Below are positions 24,824 to 34,072 of a stretch of DNA of 64,000 bases, one piece after another; the stretch's first letter is position 1, and every line of letters begins with the position of its first letter. The DNA comes from an uncultured Bacteroidales bacterium (GTDB lineage: Bacteria > Bacteroidota > Bacteroidia > Bacteroidales > Paludibacteraceae). The notes beneath the pieces are model-generated. The model had not been told where the DNA came from. It saw only the letters and a program-made list of their open reading frames with translations, and did no database searches. The stretch is from assembly GCA_900316995.1 (NCBI GenBank), contig ONEZ01000012.1, positions 1-64,000 of the forward strand, given 5' to 3'. Position numbers and translations under genes: made by a program.

Positions 24824-26632
24824 ATGATTGTTTGTATTGCAGAAAAGCCCAGTGTGGCAAGAGACATAGCAGCTGTACTTGGCGCCACCAAGCGCAAGGA
24901 TGGCTATATTGAGGGAAACGGCTATTGTGTTACGTGGACCTACGGGCATCTGTGCTCGCTGAAGGAGCCACATGATTATGACAGCCACCTGAAGGCATGG
25001 CGCATGGGCGATATACCTATCATTCCTGATAAGTTTGGCATCAAAGTGATGGATGATGACGGTGTAAAGAAACAGTTTGCAGTAATAGAAAAACTCTTTA
25101 ATGAAGCTGATGAGATTGTGAATTGCGGTGATGCCGGCCAGGAGGGAGAGGTTATACAGCGCTGGGTTATGCAGTGCGCCAAGTGCAAAAAGCCGGTTAA
25201 ACGCCTGTGGATATCATCCCTTACAGAAGAGGCTATACGTGAGGGTTTTAACAACTTATATGATGCTTCAAAATTTGACACCCTTTATGCGGCAGGCTGC
25301 GCCCGTGCCATTGGAGACTGGCTTCTTGGTATAAACGCCACGCGCTTATATACCATAAAATATGCAAATGGCAAGGGCGTGCTAAGCGTGGGACGTGTGC
25401 AGACCCCTACACTTGCCTTGGTGGTGAAGCGCCAGAAGGAGATTGAAAACTTTGTGCCGCAGCCGTATTGGGAGCTGAAAACTGTGTATCGCGATGTGAC
25501 CTTTAGTGTAAAACAGGGCAGGTTTGATAAGAAAGAGGATGCGGAAAAGGCCTTGACCAACATAGAAGGCAAACCGTTTGAAGTTACAAGTGTGGAAACC
25601 AAGGACGGCAAGGAGAACTGTCCTAAACTATTTGACCTCACAAGCCTCCAAGTGGAGTGTAACAAGCGTTTTGGCTATAGTGCGGAGCAGACCCTCAAGA
25701 TAATACAGAGCCTGTATGAGAAAAAACTGACCACCTATCCAAGGGTTGACACCACTTTTCTGCCCAACGATATATATCCTAAAGTGCCTCAGATACTTGC
25801 TGGGATTACTCCTTACAAAAAGTTCACCGAGCCGCTGATGGGTAAGAAACTGCGCAAGCAGACATCGGTGTTTAATGACAAGAAGGTTACTGACCACCAT
25901 GCCATTATTCCCACAGGCAAATTTTTTAACAATTTCACGCCAGAGGAGAAGTGGGTTTATGACTTGGTGACCCGCAGGTTTATAGCCGCTTTTTATCCTG
26001 ATTGTAAAGTGGCGAACACTGTGGTTGAGGGCAAGAGCGCCGATGTGGAGTTCCGTGTCTCAGGTAAAGTTATCTTAGAGCCTGGCTGGAGAGTTCTCTT
26101 CCCCAATGATAAGAATGATAAGAAAGATGACGGCGATGCAGTGCTTCCGCCGTTTGAAAAAGGCGAAAGCGGGCCGCACTCACCATCGCTGGCGGAAAAG
26201 ATGACACAGCCGCCAAAGTATTACACAGAGGCAAGTCTGCTTAGAGCAATGGAGACCGCTGGAAAAACAGTTGATGATGAGGAACTTAGAGATCTTATGA
26301 AAGAGAACGGCATAGGCCGTCCGTCAACTCGTGCCGCTATTATTGAGACATTGTTTAAGCGTAACTACATAGTTAGAGACAAAAAGAGAATACTTGCAAC
26401 ACCCACTGGAATTGAACTGATAGACACCATTGATAATGAGCTGCTTAAAAGTGCAACGCTTACCGGAATGTGGGAGAAGAAGATGCGTGACATAGAGCAT
26501 GGCACATATTCCATGGAGACTTTTATGGGAGAACTTAAGGATATGGTGAGGGAGGTGACATCGGCGGTGAAGGCGTCAAAAGGCAAGGCGATTATAAGCA
26601 GTTTAGAGGCTCAACCTAAAAAACAGACGTAA
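24824..26632 (+). CDS. topB: DNA topoisomerase III
   Basis: Type IA topoisomerase that relaxes and decatenates DNA by single-strand passage. The TOPRIM domain opens IVCIAEKPSVARDIA and carries CGDAGQEGE (the acidic metal-binding motif; E. coli-type enzymes have DxDxEGE). The active-site tyrosine lies in LTTYPRVDTTFL (about residue 309), and ENGIGRPSTRAAII is conserved downstream. The protein ends at 602 residues with a lysine-rich tail and lacks the additional C-terminal domain seen in longer TopB proteins. TopB-like enzymes are often carried by conjugative elements, but no conjugation gene is present here, so it is taken as chromosomal. Confidence 0.92.
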   Translation: MIVCIAEKPSVARDIAAVLGATKRKDGYIEGNGYCVTWTYGHLCSLKEPHDYDSHLKAWRMGDIPIIPDKFGIKVMDDDGVKKQFAVIEKLFNEADEIVNCGDAGQEGEVIQRWVMQCAKCKKPVKRLWISSLTEEAIREGFNNLYDASKFDTLYAAGCARAIGDWLLGINATRLYTIKYANGKGVLSVGRVQTPTLALVVKRQKEIENFVPQPYWELKTVYRDVTFSVKQGRFDKKEDAEKALTNIEGKPFEVTSVETKDGKENCPKLFDLTSLQVECNKRFGYSAEQTLKIIQSLYEKKLTTYPRVDTTFLPNDIYPKVPQILAGITPYKKFTEPLMGKKLRKQTSVFNDKKVTDHHAIIPTGKFFNNFTPEEKWVYDLVTRRFIAAFYPDCKVANTVVEGKSADVEFRVSGKVILEPGWRVLFPNDKNDKKDDGDAVLPPFEKGESGPHSPSLAEKMTQPPKYYTEASLLRAMETAGKTVDDEELRDLMKENGIGRPSTRAAIIETLFKRNYIVRDKKRILATPTGIELIDTIDNELLKSATLTGMWEKKMRDIEHGTYSMETFMGELKDMVREVTSAVKASKGKAIISSLEAQPKKQT

Positions 26633-26659
26633 ACGTTTGGCGTGTAATAAAAATTTCAT

Positions 26660-26667
26660 TACCTTTG
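26660..26667 (+). promoter_or_regulatory. -7 box of the Big2/FISUMP lipoprotein gene
   Basis: TACCTTTG about 54 nt before the ATG at 26721. Confidence 0.55.
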
Positions 26668-26720
26668 AATTTTAATGTGTTAGTCGTTATAAATAAAAAC
26701 AATCACTAAATATTTTTGCT

Positions 26721-28253
26721 ATGAAGAAGTTTCTTTTACTAAGTTGTGCAGTTCTATTTGCTTTGAGTGGATGTAAAAAGGAGGGCGCAAACACCAAAAT
26801 AACGAGTCTTGAGTTTAAGAAAGGCTTGTATGAAATATTTGAGAATGATGGTGATATGAATATGAAGAAAGAGTTAGTTGCAGCTCCTGACGGCATCTTA
26901 GATAAAGAGAAGATAGTTTGGAAAGTATCTGACGAAGAGGTGGCTGAAATGAGTGGAAATTTCATTGTTCCAATCATGCCGGGCGATGTAAAGGTGACTG
27001 CCACCGTGCAGGGTATGAGCGCTACTTGCAAAGTAAGTGTGTTGCCAGTGCAGGTGGAGAGCATAACTCTAAAAAATATGGAAGTGCCATTGTATGGCTC
27101 TAAAATGATAGCTTGCACCACAGAGCCTACTGTGTCCATGAAGCGTATCTCATTCTCCAGCACTGATGATGATGTGGCTTATGTGGATACTGACGGCACC
27201 GTGTATGGTAAAGGAGTTGGTAAGGCTACTATAACAGCAGAAGTTGATGGTAAAAAGGCGACATGTCAAGTTGAGGTTAAGAAGATTAATGTAACTAAAG
27301 TGGAGGTGTCCCCATCTGCTTACAGGATGGTGGAAATTGGAGCTCAGTTACAACTGACTGCTGTGATAACCCCTGCTGACGCATCCGTAAAGAATGTTAG
27401 TTGGACATCAGATAATGAAAGTGTGGCAACGGTTGATGAAAATGGTTTGGTTACGACCCATGAAGAGGGAAATGCAATTATTACCGCTACAGCTGAGGGT
27501 GTTAAGGGTATATGCTCTATTTCTATGATAAATTATGGATCGTTGACTGATATTGAGGGACATACATATAGAACAGTTAAAATTGGCAATCAGGTGTGGA
27601 TGGCTGATAACCTGAAATGTAAACAATACACCCCGAATTCTGGTGTTTCCTGCACAATGAGCCATTATACAGAATGCCCCAAAGATGATTACTCAAAATT
27701 TAACCCTTATTATATAGATCCGTCAGATAAAAGTATATGGGAGTCAACTTTAAATAATAAATTGAGTGACGAGCAGTTGTCTCGTGCCGGTTATCTGTAC
27801 AATTGGGCGGCTGCAATGGGTCTGTCTAATGGTTTAGGGGACATCCCGGAATCTTCAGGTAATCGTCAGGGTATATGTCCTGACGGCTGGCACTTGCCAA
27901 AGATGTCAGAACTTACCGCCCTTGAGAATTACATTGACAATAAATATGGTAAAAATTCATATAGCAGACATCTTTACTCCTCATCAGGTTGGATTGAAAT
28001 GTACATAGACGGTGAGTGGATTAAAGAGCAGGGCTATGATACGTTTGGTTTTGACGCTATGCCTATCGGATGGAGTAATGCCACCTATGATGCTGGAGGG
28101 TTAATGAAAGTACATAGCTCTGGCCGTTATTTTAATATCTGGACTGCTACGCAATCAAGCCCAGATGCTACAAGACGGTATGCAGAATCATTCCGTACTG
28201 ACTCTTCAAATACAAGGGACTCGGCCTATAGTGTACGCTGTGTAAAAAATTAA
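26721..28253 (+). CDS. Surface lipoprotein with Ig-like (Big2) repeats and a FISUMP domain
   Basis: The 510-residue protein has a lipoprotein signal peptide (MKKFLLLSCAVLFALSGC). Three Ig-like modules follow, about residues 30-110, 112-192 (TATITAEVDGKKATCQVEV) and 193-270, the last a clear Big_2 (SVATVDENGLVTTHEEGNA). The C-terminal half (about 275-510) is a Fibrobacter succinogenes major paralogous (FISUMP) domain: GHTYRTVKIGNQVWMADNLK, GICPDGWHLPKMSEL and the ending SAYSVRCVKN. Such domains are expected outside the cell and may bind glycans or protein ligands. The N-terminal architecture resembles the five lipoproteins at 44312-60620. A secreted pullulanase gene follows after 20 nt, probably in the same operon. 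Confidence 0.85.
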   Translation: MKKFLLLSCAVLFALSGCKKEGANTKITSLEFKKGLYEIFENDGDMNMKKELVAAPDGILDKEKIVWKVSDEEVAEMSGNFIVPIMPGDVKVTATVQGMSATCKVSVLPVQVESITLKNMEVPLYGSKMIACTTEPTVSMKRISFSSTDDDVAYVDTDGTVYGKGVGKATITAEVDGKKATCQVEVKKINVTKVEVSPSAYRMVEIGAQLQLTAVITPADASVKNVSWTSDNESVATVDENGLVTTHEEGNAIITATAEGVKGICSISMINYGSLTDIEGHTYRTVKIGNQVWMADNLKCKQYTPNSGVSCTMSHYTECPKDDYSKFNPYYIDPSDKSIWESTLNNKLSDEQLSRAGYLYNWAAAMGLSNGLGDIPESSGNRQGICPDGWHLPKMSELTALENYIDNKYGKNSYSRHLYSSSGWIEMYIDGEWIKEQGYDTFGFDAMPIGWSNATYDAGGLMKVHSSGRYFNIWTATQSSPDATRRYAESFRTDSSNTRDSAYSVRCVKN

Positions 28254-28273
28254 AAACCTAAACTTAAAATACT

Positions 28274-30946
28274 ATGAAGAAAACTCTATTAACTCTGGCT
28301 GTGGCGCTTGCCTCTCTGGCTGTGTGGGCGCAGTCTTTTACTCCTGACCAGGTGGCTCAGGGTTACAGTGACTTTGGCAATAAAGTTACATTTATCTTTG
28401 ATGAGCTGCTCTACAATGTGGAGCCTCAGCGTGTATATGTAACAGGTGAGTTCCGTAATTGGGACGCATCTACAGAGGTTGGCCCGTGGGAACTGAAACG
28501 CATGGGGCAGCAGTGGGTTGTGGAGTTTGATAATACAGACGATGCTGTAATAAAACCTAACCAGCAGTTTAAGTTCCGCACTGATAATGGTAACTGGATT
28601 GACCCGTGGAGCGGAGCACCAAACCAGAAGGAAGGCAATCTTGTCTTTAAGCCGCAGGCTGAGGTGTTCCAACTTAGAGCTGAACTGCGTAAGCCAAACC
28701 TTATATGGGCTGAGGTGGGCGAGCCAAGGCCTCTTAACCCGGAGGCTTATAAACTCACCGATGCGGAGGGCAACGAGATAAGGGTTGCAGGTGTTCTGCC
28801 AAACGGACAGCACTCCACGCTCATAGTGCCTGCCATACCTATTGATATACGCAGGGTATATTATCTTGAGGTTCCTTCACTTAACCAGAAGACCGTTTGC
28901 AGCTATGACGGCTGGTTCAGGGAACTTTACTCTGTTAAAGAGTTAGGAGCAAATGTGGATAATGGTAACACAGTATTCCGTGTGTTTGCTCCACGAGCCA
29001 CAAATGTTATTCTGTATCTATATAACGGCAAGGATGACAAGACTGCCACACGAGGCTCTTTCCCTATGATAAAGGACGAAGACGGTGTTTGGGAATATAC
29101 GGCATACGAGGATTTGGCTGGTGTGTATTATGATTTCACCGTGCATGGCTTTAAGGAGCCAGGCAATCGTTTCTACGAGAGCGAACCTGTTCACGTAAAT
29201 GACCCTTATGCCCGTGTCAGTGATGACACCTTTGGCAAGTGCCGTGTATGGCATCGCACCAAGCCTGCCACACCGCTTAAAAACGGCATACCTGCCATGA
29301 AAGACCTTATAGCATACGAGGTTCATGTACAGGATTTTACAGATAAACTCCCGTTACCTGATAGCTTGAAAGGCACCATGAAGGGTATGATTACTCCGGG
29401 CCTTAAAAACAAGCGTGGTGAAAAGGTTGGTTTTGACTATCTTGTGGATTTAGGTGTAAATTGTATTCACTTGCAGCCAATGCAGGAGTATCTTCATATT
29501 CCTGATTCTCTCTGGAAACCAGCATTCAAAGATGACCCTTATATGATAGAGCAAGGTATAGCGGAGGAGAATTACCAGTGGGGGTATCGCACATCATTCG
29601 CCATGGCTGTTGAGAGCCGTTACCGTGTTAAAGGCTCGGAGCTTGGCAGTGAGCGTGACCAGTTCAGAGATCTTGTTCAGGCGTTCCACGATAAGGGCAT
29701 AGCCGTAATCATAGATATTGTGCCTAACCATACCGCTGAAGATATGGAGGGTCACAGCTGGATATTTAACTTTAACGGCTTTGACAAGCAATACTACTAC
29801 CGTACCAAGAATTTTGAGCATATAGGTGGTTACGGCAATGAGGTTAAGACAGAGAACCGCCCAATGACACAGCGTTGGCTGATTGACCAGTGCCTCTACT
29901 TTATAAATGAATTTGGAATAGATGGTTTCCGTATAGACCTTGCCGGCCAGATGGATAAGCAGACATTGGGTATCCTCAGAGATGAAATAGGTTATGATAA
30001 AATTCTGTATGGAGAGCCTTGGATAGGTTCCAATGACCCCGACTATGAAAACAATCCTGATTGGAACTGGTACAAGGAGGATGCTCCTATAACCTACTTC
30101 CAAGATGAGAGCCGCAATGCTTACAAGGGCCCTACATTTGAACTTAACAATCCAAAGACAGACCGTGGCTGGGCAGGTGGCAAATTCTCTGAACGCGCCA
30201 CTGTTATGAAGGGTTTGAATTGTACTTATAAAGAAGATAAGACACCATGCAGCGGTATATCTTACCTTGATATCCATGATAACTTTGCTCTTGCAGACCA
30301 GTTTGGTGGTGCCGATTTTGACGGACGCAAGCACGTTGACCAGCGTGAGTATAAGATAGCTGTAACTCTGCTTTATACCACTCTTGGACCTATTGTGCTG
30401 CACGGAGGCTCTGAGATTATGCGCTCTAAGGCTCACGCTCCGCTTAAAGAAGTGGTAAAGAAGATAGGTAATGAGTATAATATTTACATACACGGATATC
30501 GTGACTCCTACAATACACGTGAGGCTAATGATTACCAGTGGGAGCAGGTGGGACAGAAGCCTACAAAGGACAACAAAAACAATTATGACGCCATGTATAA
30601 ATTCTGGCGTGGCATGAACCGTTTCCGTATGTCAGACTATGGTAAGGTGTTCCGTGTGGATTACGCAGTGCCGGAGGATTATTACAAATGGTTTGCACCA
30701 GCCGATGATGAGAGTATGCTCGGCTACCTTGTAGATGACAAGGTGCTTGTACTTCTTAATGCCGGCGATACAGAGAAAACATTCAAGGATGTGGTTCTAC
30801 CTGAAGGCAACTGGCAGCTTATTGCCACACAAGATGGTGTTGACATCAAGGGTGTCAAGTCTAAGAATAAAACAGCCAAGGTAAAGGCCGGCAGTAACGA
30901 CATTACTGTTGAGGCTACTGGGTTGTATATATGGGTTAAAAAGTAA
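28274..30946 (+). CDS. pulA: Secreted type I pullulanase (GH13)
   Basis: The 890-residue exported enzyme for alpha-1,6 linkages of pullulan and branched starch has a signal peptide MKKTLLTLAVALASLAVWA. An N-terminal carbohydrate-binding region with KVTFIFDELLYN precedes a CBM48-like module (about 235-320: NTVFRVFAPRATNVILYLYN). The GH13 barrel carries VIIDIVPNHT (region I), GFRIDLAG (nucleophile Asp about 554), YGEPWIG (acid/base Glu about 581) and YLDIHDNF (region IV), plus YQWGYRTSFAM, the form of the pullulanase YNWGYD motif seen here. It is downstream of the Big2/FISUMP lipoprotein and probably cotranscribed, suggesting extracellular starch degradation. Confidence 0.92.
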   Translation: MKKTLLTLAVALASLAVWAQSFTPDQVAQGYSDFGNKVTFIFDELLYNVEPQRVYVTGEFRNWDASTEVGPWELKRMGQQWVVEFDNTDDAVIKPNQQFKFRTDNGNWIDPWSGAPNQKEGNLVFKPQAEVFQLRAELRKPNLIWAEVGEPRPLNPEAYKLTDAEGNEIRVAGVLPNGQHSTLIVPAIPIDIRRVYYLEVPSLNQKTVCSYDGWFRELYSVKELGANVDNGNTVFRVFAPRATNVILYLYNGKDDKTATRGSFPMIKDEDGVWEYTAYEDLAGVYYDFTVHGFKEPGNRFYESEPVHVNDPYARVSDDTFGKCRVWHRTKPATPLKNGIPAMKDLIAYEVHVQDFTDKLPLPDSLKGTMKGMITPGLKNKRGEKVGFDYLVDLGVNCIHLQPMQEYLHIPDSLWKPAFKDDPYMIEQGIAEENYQWGYRTSFAMAVESRYRVKGSELGSERDQFRDLVQAFHDKGIAVIIDIVPNHTAEDMEGHSWIFNFNGFDKQYYYRTKNFEHIGGYGNEVKTENRPMTQRWLIDQCLYFINEFGIDGFRIDLAGQMDKQTLGILRDEIGYDKILYGEPWIGSNDPDYENNPDWNWYKEDAPITYFQDESRNAYKGPTFELNNPKTDRGWAGGKFSERATVMKGLNCTYKEDKTPCSGISYLDIHDNFALADQFGGADFDGRKHVDQREYKIAVTLLYTTLGPIVLHGGSEIMRSKAHAPLKEVVKKIGNEYNIYIHGYRDSYNTREANDYQWEQVGQKPTKDNKNNYDAMYKFWRGMNRFRMSDYGKVFRVDYAVPEDYYKWFAPADDESMLGYLVDDKVLVLLNAGDTEKTFKDVVLPEGNWQLIATQDGVDIKGVKSKNKTAKVKAGSNDITVEATGLYIWVKK

Positions 30947-30957
30947 AATAATTAAGT

Positions 30958-32001
30958 ATGACTAAAATTATTTTAACAGGTGACCGCCCTACGGGGCGGT
31001 TGCATATAGGGCACTATGTGGGTTCACTGCGTCGTAGAGTGCAGTTGCAGAACTCGGGCGAGTTTGATAAGGTGTTAATAATGATTGCGGATGCTCAGGC
31101 TCTTACAGATAATGCTGACAATCCTGAAAAGGTGCGCAGTAATATCCTTGAGGTGGCGCTTGACTATCTTGCCTGCGGGCTGGACCCGTCAAAGAGCACC
31201 CTTTTTATACAGTCCCAGATTCCTGAACTGTGTGAGCTAAGTTTTTATTATATGAACTTAGTAACGGTTTCAAGGCTTCAGCGTAACCCTACGGTGAAGA
31301 CTGAGATTAAGATGCGTAACTTTGAGGCTAACATTCCTGTGGGCTTTTTTACCTATCCTATATCACAGGCGGCTGATATCACTGCTTTTAAGGCTACTAC
31401 GGTTCCAGTGGGGGAGGATCAGGCTCCAATGCTGGAGCAGTGTGTGGAGATTGTGCGCCGATTCAATAACATATATGGTGAAACTCTTGTAGAACCTAAG
31501 ATACTGCTTCCTGAAAATCAGGCTTGCATGCGCCTCCCTGGTATAGACGGCAAGGCCAAGATGAGTAAGTCACTTGGCAACTGCATCTATCTGAGTGAAG
31601 AGGCTGATGAACTGGCCAAGAAGGTTCGCATAATGTACACAGATCCTAATCACTTGAAGGTATCAGACCCTGGGACGGTGGAGGGTAATGTTGTGTTCAC
31701 ATATCTTGATGCGTTCTGCCGCGATGAGCATTTTGCTGCCTATCTGCCGGAATATTCTAATTTGGAAGAACTGAAGGCGCATTATCGCCGTGGAGGTTTG
31801 GGTGATGTAAAGGTAAAAAAACTGCTTAATGCAATTCTTGAAGAGGAACTGGCTCCAATACGTGAGCGTAGGAAGGAGTTTGCAAAAGATCCGGCTGCGG
31901 TTTATGATATTCTGCGTAAGGGAAGCATCGCCGCTCGTGAAATAGCAGCTAAAACACTTGACGAGGTACGTGATGCAATGCAAATTAACTACTTTAAGTA
32001 A
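30958..32001 (+). CDS. trpS: Tryptophan--tRNA ligase
   Basis: Class I aminoacyl-tRNA synthetase charging tRNA-Trp. The HIGH-type motif is [12 protein letters not shown] (residues about 13-24) and the KMSKS loop is [11 protein letters not shown] (about 198-208). The Rossmann core and helical anticodon region are complete at 347 residues. It follows pulA by 11 nt without a visible promoter, so it may be cotranscribed with the starch genes or use a promoter inside pulA. Confidence 0.95.
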   Translation: MTKIILTGDRPTGRLHIGHYVGSLRRRVQLQNSGEFDKVLIMIADAQALTDNADNPEKVRSNILEVALDYLACGLDPSKSTLFIQSQIPELCELSFYYMNLVTVSRLQRNPTVKTEIKMRNFEANIPVGFFTYPISQAADITAFKATTVPVGEDQAPMLEQCVEIVRRFNNIYGETLVEPKILLPENQACMRLPGIDGKAKMSKSLGNCIYLSEEADELAKKVRIMYTDPNHLKVSDPGTVEGNVVFTYLDAFCRDEHFAAYLPEYSNLEELKAHYRRGGLGDVKVKKLLNAILEEELAPIRERRKEFAKDPAAVYDILRKGSIAAREIAAKTLDEVRDAMQINYFK

Positions 32002-32017
32002 TAACACAGCGTTCTAT

Positions 32018-33418
32018 ATGACTATGGCTTTTTTTGCCATAGTCTATTTGTTTCTGCCGTCAAATAATATGTCGGGTGACGCCGTATGTTACGCTGCTGA
32101 TATAAAATATGGTTATGAACTGCTGCATTGGCACCACTTGCTGTATAACGGCTTTATGTGGCTGCTCTACAGGCCTGTTGAGGCGCTTGGTGTTAGTATA
32201 GGCATCACTGCTTTTATATGCTGTATAAATGCGCTTTTCTCTTTATCTACGCTTGCAGTGCTCTATGCCACTATAAAACGTATAGCCTCAGAGCAGACAG
32301 CACTTGCTCTAACTGTTTTTGCAGGCTCATGCTTCGGCTTTCTGAGATATACGTTGGAGTCTGAGGTTTATATTCCGCCTTTGTTCTTCTCTATTGTTTC
32401 ATCATACTTTTTTGTACGTTACAGTACAGAAAACAGGCTCTCTCAGCTGTTATTTATGGCTTTGGCTGCATCGCTCGCCTGTCTGTTCCATCAGATACAC
32501 CTTTTCTGGGGCATTGCGCTGTTTATTGGTATAGCCTTTCTCAAACGCTACCGTGACCTCTGCATCTATGCTGCCGTTACTCTTATTGTGCCAGCCACGT
32601 ACGCTTTAGTAGTGTTCTTGCAGGATGGATATCTTACGTTTGATAATTTTTCGCATTATATAGCCTATTATTACTATACACCAGCATCAGATGTAAGCGG
32701 TATAGGTCTTAAAAACCTTATAATGTCACCTATAAGTTTTGTCAGGAGCTTTATACAATTGCATGGTGATATAGCCATACAACTATCCCTTAAACCTTAT
32801 CTATATGTGCTTGCCGTAGTACTACCTATAGCGGCCATATATTTGCTTGTAAGGCTTGTAAGGAGTTCCTCTGCAAGGCGAGACGGTAACAGGGCTGTAA
32901 TAATTGCTCATCTGGCTGCGTTTCTACTTCAGCTACTGTTTGCAATATATAGTGACGGCAATACGGAGTTTATGGTTATGCTGCCGTTTGCCTTGGTAAT
33001 AATGCTGTCACAGTGCTGTAACCTAAGCAACAGATATGTGGTATGGTTAGCAAGTGTGATGCTTGCCTGGAATCTGACATTTTCCGTGCTTCCTAACCAT
33101 TTTTATAATCAGTATGCCACTGATAAGTTTTCTGAATATGTGCATGATCACCCCGATGCTGAATTTGTGGCCTATGACGCTGGGTCCGTGCAAGCATTAT
33201 GTTTCCTAAAGTATGGAGAACCTGAAATTGATAATGTATTTTATCTTTGTGACGTCTCTGACGGTGAGTTTATAACTGATATAATAGACCGTCCAACGCC
33301 TTTTAACCGTATGCGGTTTGTTAAAGATATACAGAAGAACTACATTGTGCTTGACACACTACAAACAATAGAGGCTGACTATGGAAACTATCACCTCTGT
33401 AAAATAAGAGTCCGCTAA
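32018..33418 (+). CDS. Polytopic membrane protein, glycosyltransferase-39-like (function uncertain)
   Basis: About 466 residues with roughly ten to eleven hydrophobic segments and a soluble C-terminal region (about 385-466). The first loop contains NMSGDAVCYAADIKYGYELL, followed by HWHHLLYNGFMWLL. A large acidic first periplasmic loop is typical of GT-C glycosyltransferases such as the PMT/ArnT superfamily, but the usual DE motif is not clear here. The frame extends upstream into trpS; the ATG at 32018, 16 nt after the trpS stop, is preferred. It is probably cotranscribed with trpS. No specific substrate can be proposed. Confidence 0.6.
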   Translation: MTMAFFAIVYLFLPSNNMSGDAVCYAADIKYGYELLHWHHLLYNGFMWLLYRPVEALGVSIGITAFICCINALFSLSTLAVLYATIKRIASEQTALALTVFAGSCFGFLRYTLESEVYIPPLFFSIVSSYFFVRYSTENRLSQLLFMALAASLACLFHQIHLFWGIALFIGIAFLKRYRDLCIYAAVTLIVPATYALVVFLQDGYLTFDNFSHYIAYYYYTPASDVSGIGLKNLIMSPISFVRSFIQLHGDIAIQLSLKPYLYVLAVVLPIAAIYLLVRLVRSSSARRDGNRAVIIAHLAAFLLQLLFAIYSDGNTEFMVMLPFALVIMLSQCCNLSNRYVVWLASVMLAWNLTFSVLPNHFYNQYATDKFSEYVHDHPDAEFVAYDAGSVQALCFLKYGEPEIDNVFYLCDVSDGEFITDIIDRPTPFNRMRFVKDIQKNYIVLDTLQTIEADYGNYHLCKIRVR

Positions 33419-33441
33419 AGCTTTAGCCTTAACGGACCCTC
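33407..33441. terminator. Possible bidirectional terminator hairpin
   Basis: AGAGTCCG and CGGACCCT form an eight-base stem with one mismatch around a loop that contains the palindrome CTAAAGCTTTAG. It separates two convergent genes. There is no T tract, so the assignment is weak. Confidence 0.4.
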
Positions 33442-33475
33442 CCAACAATTATTACACTAACACTATACTATGGTT

Positions 33476-33916
33476 CTACTTTGATGCCATAGCTGCGCCT
33501 AAAAGCCCTGCCACTACTGCTACTCCCGCTACTGTGGCGGCTGTTGTTACCGGCGATGCCACATATACCACTTTTCTTGGCGCTGGTGCGGGTGGAGGAG
33601 GTACAGGCACTGGTCTGTGGCTTATGCAATATGCGCAGCTTGCATGGTGTCCATGGTGAGCATGATGACGTGGCGCTGGCGGTGGAGGAGGCACTGGAGC
33701 AGGACGATGATGTGCATGATGACGTGGTGCTGGCGGTGGAGGCACTGGTGCCGGCTTGTGATTAACTTTTGCGATTGGCTTAGGTGCTGGTGCCGGTGAG
33801 TGATGAATCTCTGAACGTGTGTGTCCTGAACTACGCCCCTCACGTGGCTGAGCGTTTGCGATACCTACTGAAAGAATTACGCTGCAAATAGCTGCTAATA
33901 ACATTCTCTTTTTCAT
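33476..33916 (-). CDS. Exported His/Pro-rich low-complexity protein
   Basis: The 146-residue protein has a signal peptide (MKKRMLLAAICSVILSVGIANA). About 85 residues of His/Pro repeats follow: two near-identical units of the form PAPVPPPPAPRHHAHH and a third PVPVPPPPAP. A hydrophobic alanine/glycine-rich C-terminus (about 123-146) looks like a membrane segment. HH/HxH clusters suggest metal binding and the Pro-rich part an extended spacer, both by inference. It is encoded next to and codirectionally with the feo operon, but 156 bp downstream of it. No family was recognised. Confidence 0.7.
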   Translation of the reverse strand: MKKRMLLAAICSVILSVGIANAQPREGRSSGHTRSEIHHSPAPAPKPIAKVNHKPAPVPPPPAPRHHAHHRPAPVPPPPPAPRHHAHHGHHASCAYCISHRPVPVPPPPAPAPRKVVYVASPVTTAATVAGVAVVAGLLGAAMASK

Positions 33917-34072
33917 AACTGTAATTTTTTTTGTTCCTTACGAAACTGTTTGACTTCAATTTTCTTAAACTTGGAAACTTTGAAAGTTTTTGCGTTTCCT
34001 TTGTCTCTTTGACGGAGATGTCAAATGCAAGGTTTAACCAGTCATGAAATTTTTTTCAAAAAAAGGAGAATA

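Noticed and set aside
24824-26632. Integrative element suggested by topB
   Set aside because: No integrase, relaxase, Tra or mobilisation gene is nearby, and neighbours are housekeeping genes.
29594-30493. 299-codon frame antisense to the pullulanase gene
   Set aside because: It lies wholly inside a strongly supported GH13 gene, has no promoter and shows no domain; long antisense frames are common opposite such genes.
33544-33843. Open frames opposite or out of frame with the His/Pro-rich gene
   Set aside because: They are low-complexity shadows of the repeats, with no start signal, signal peptide or recognisable domain.
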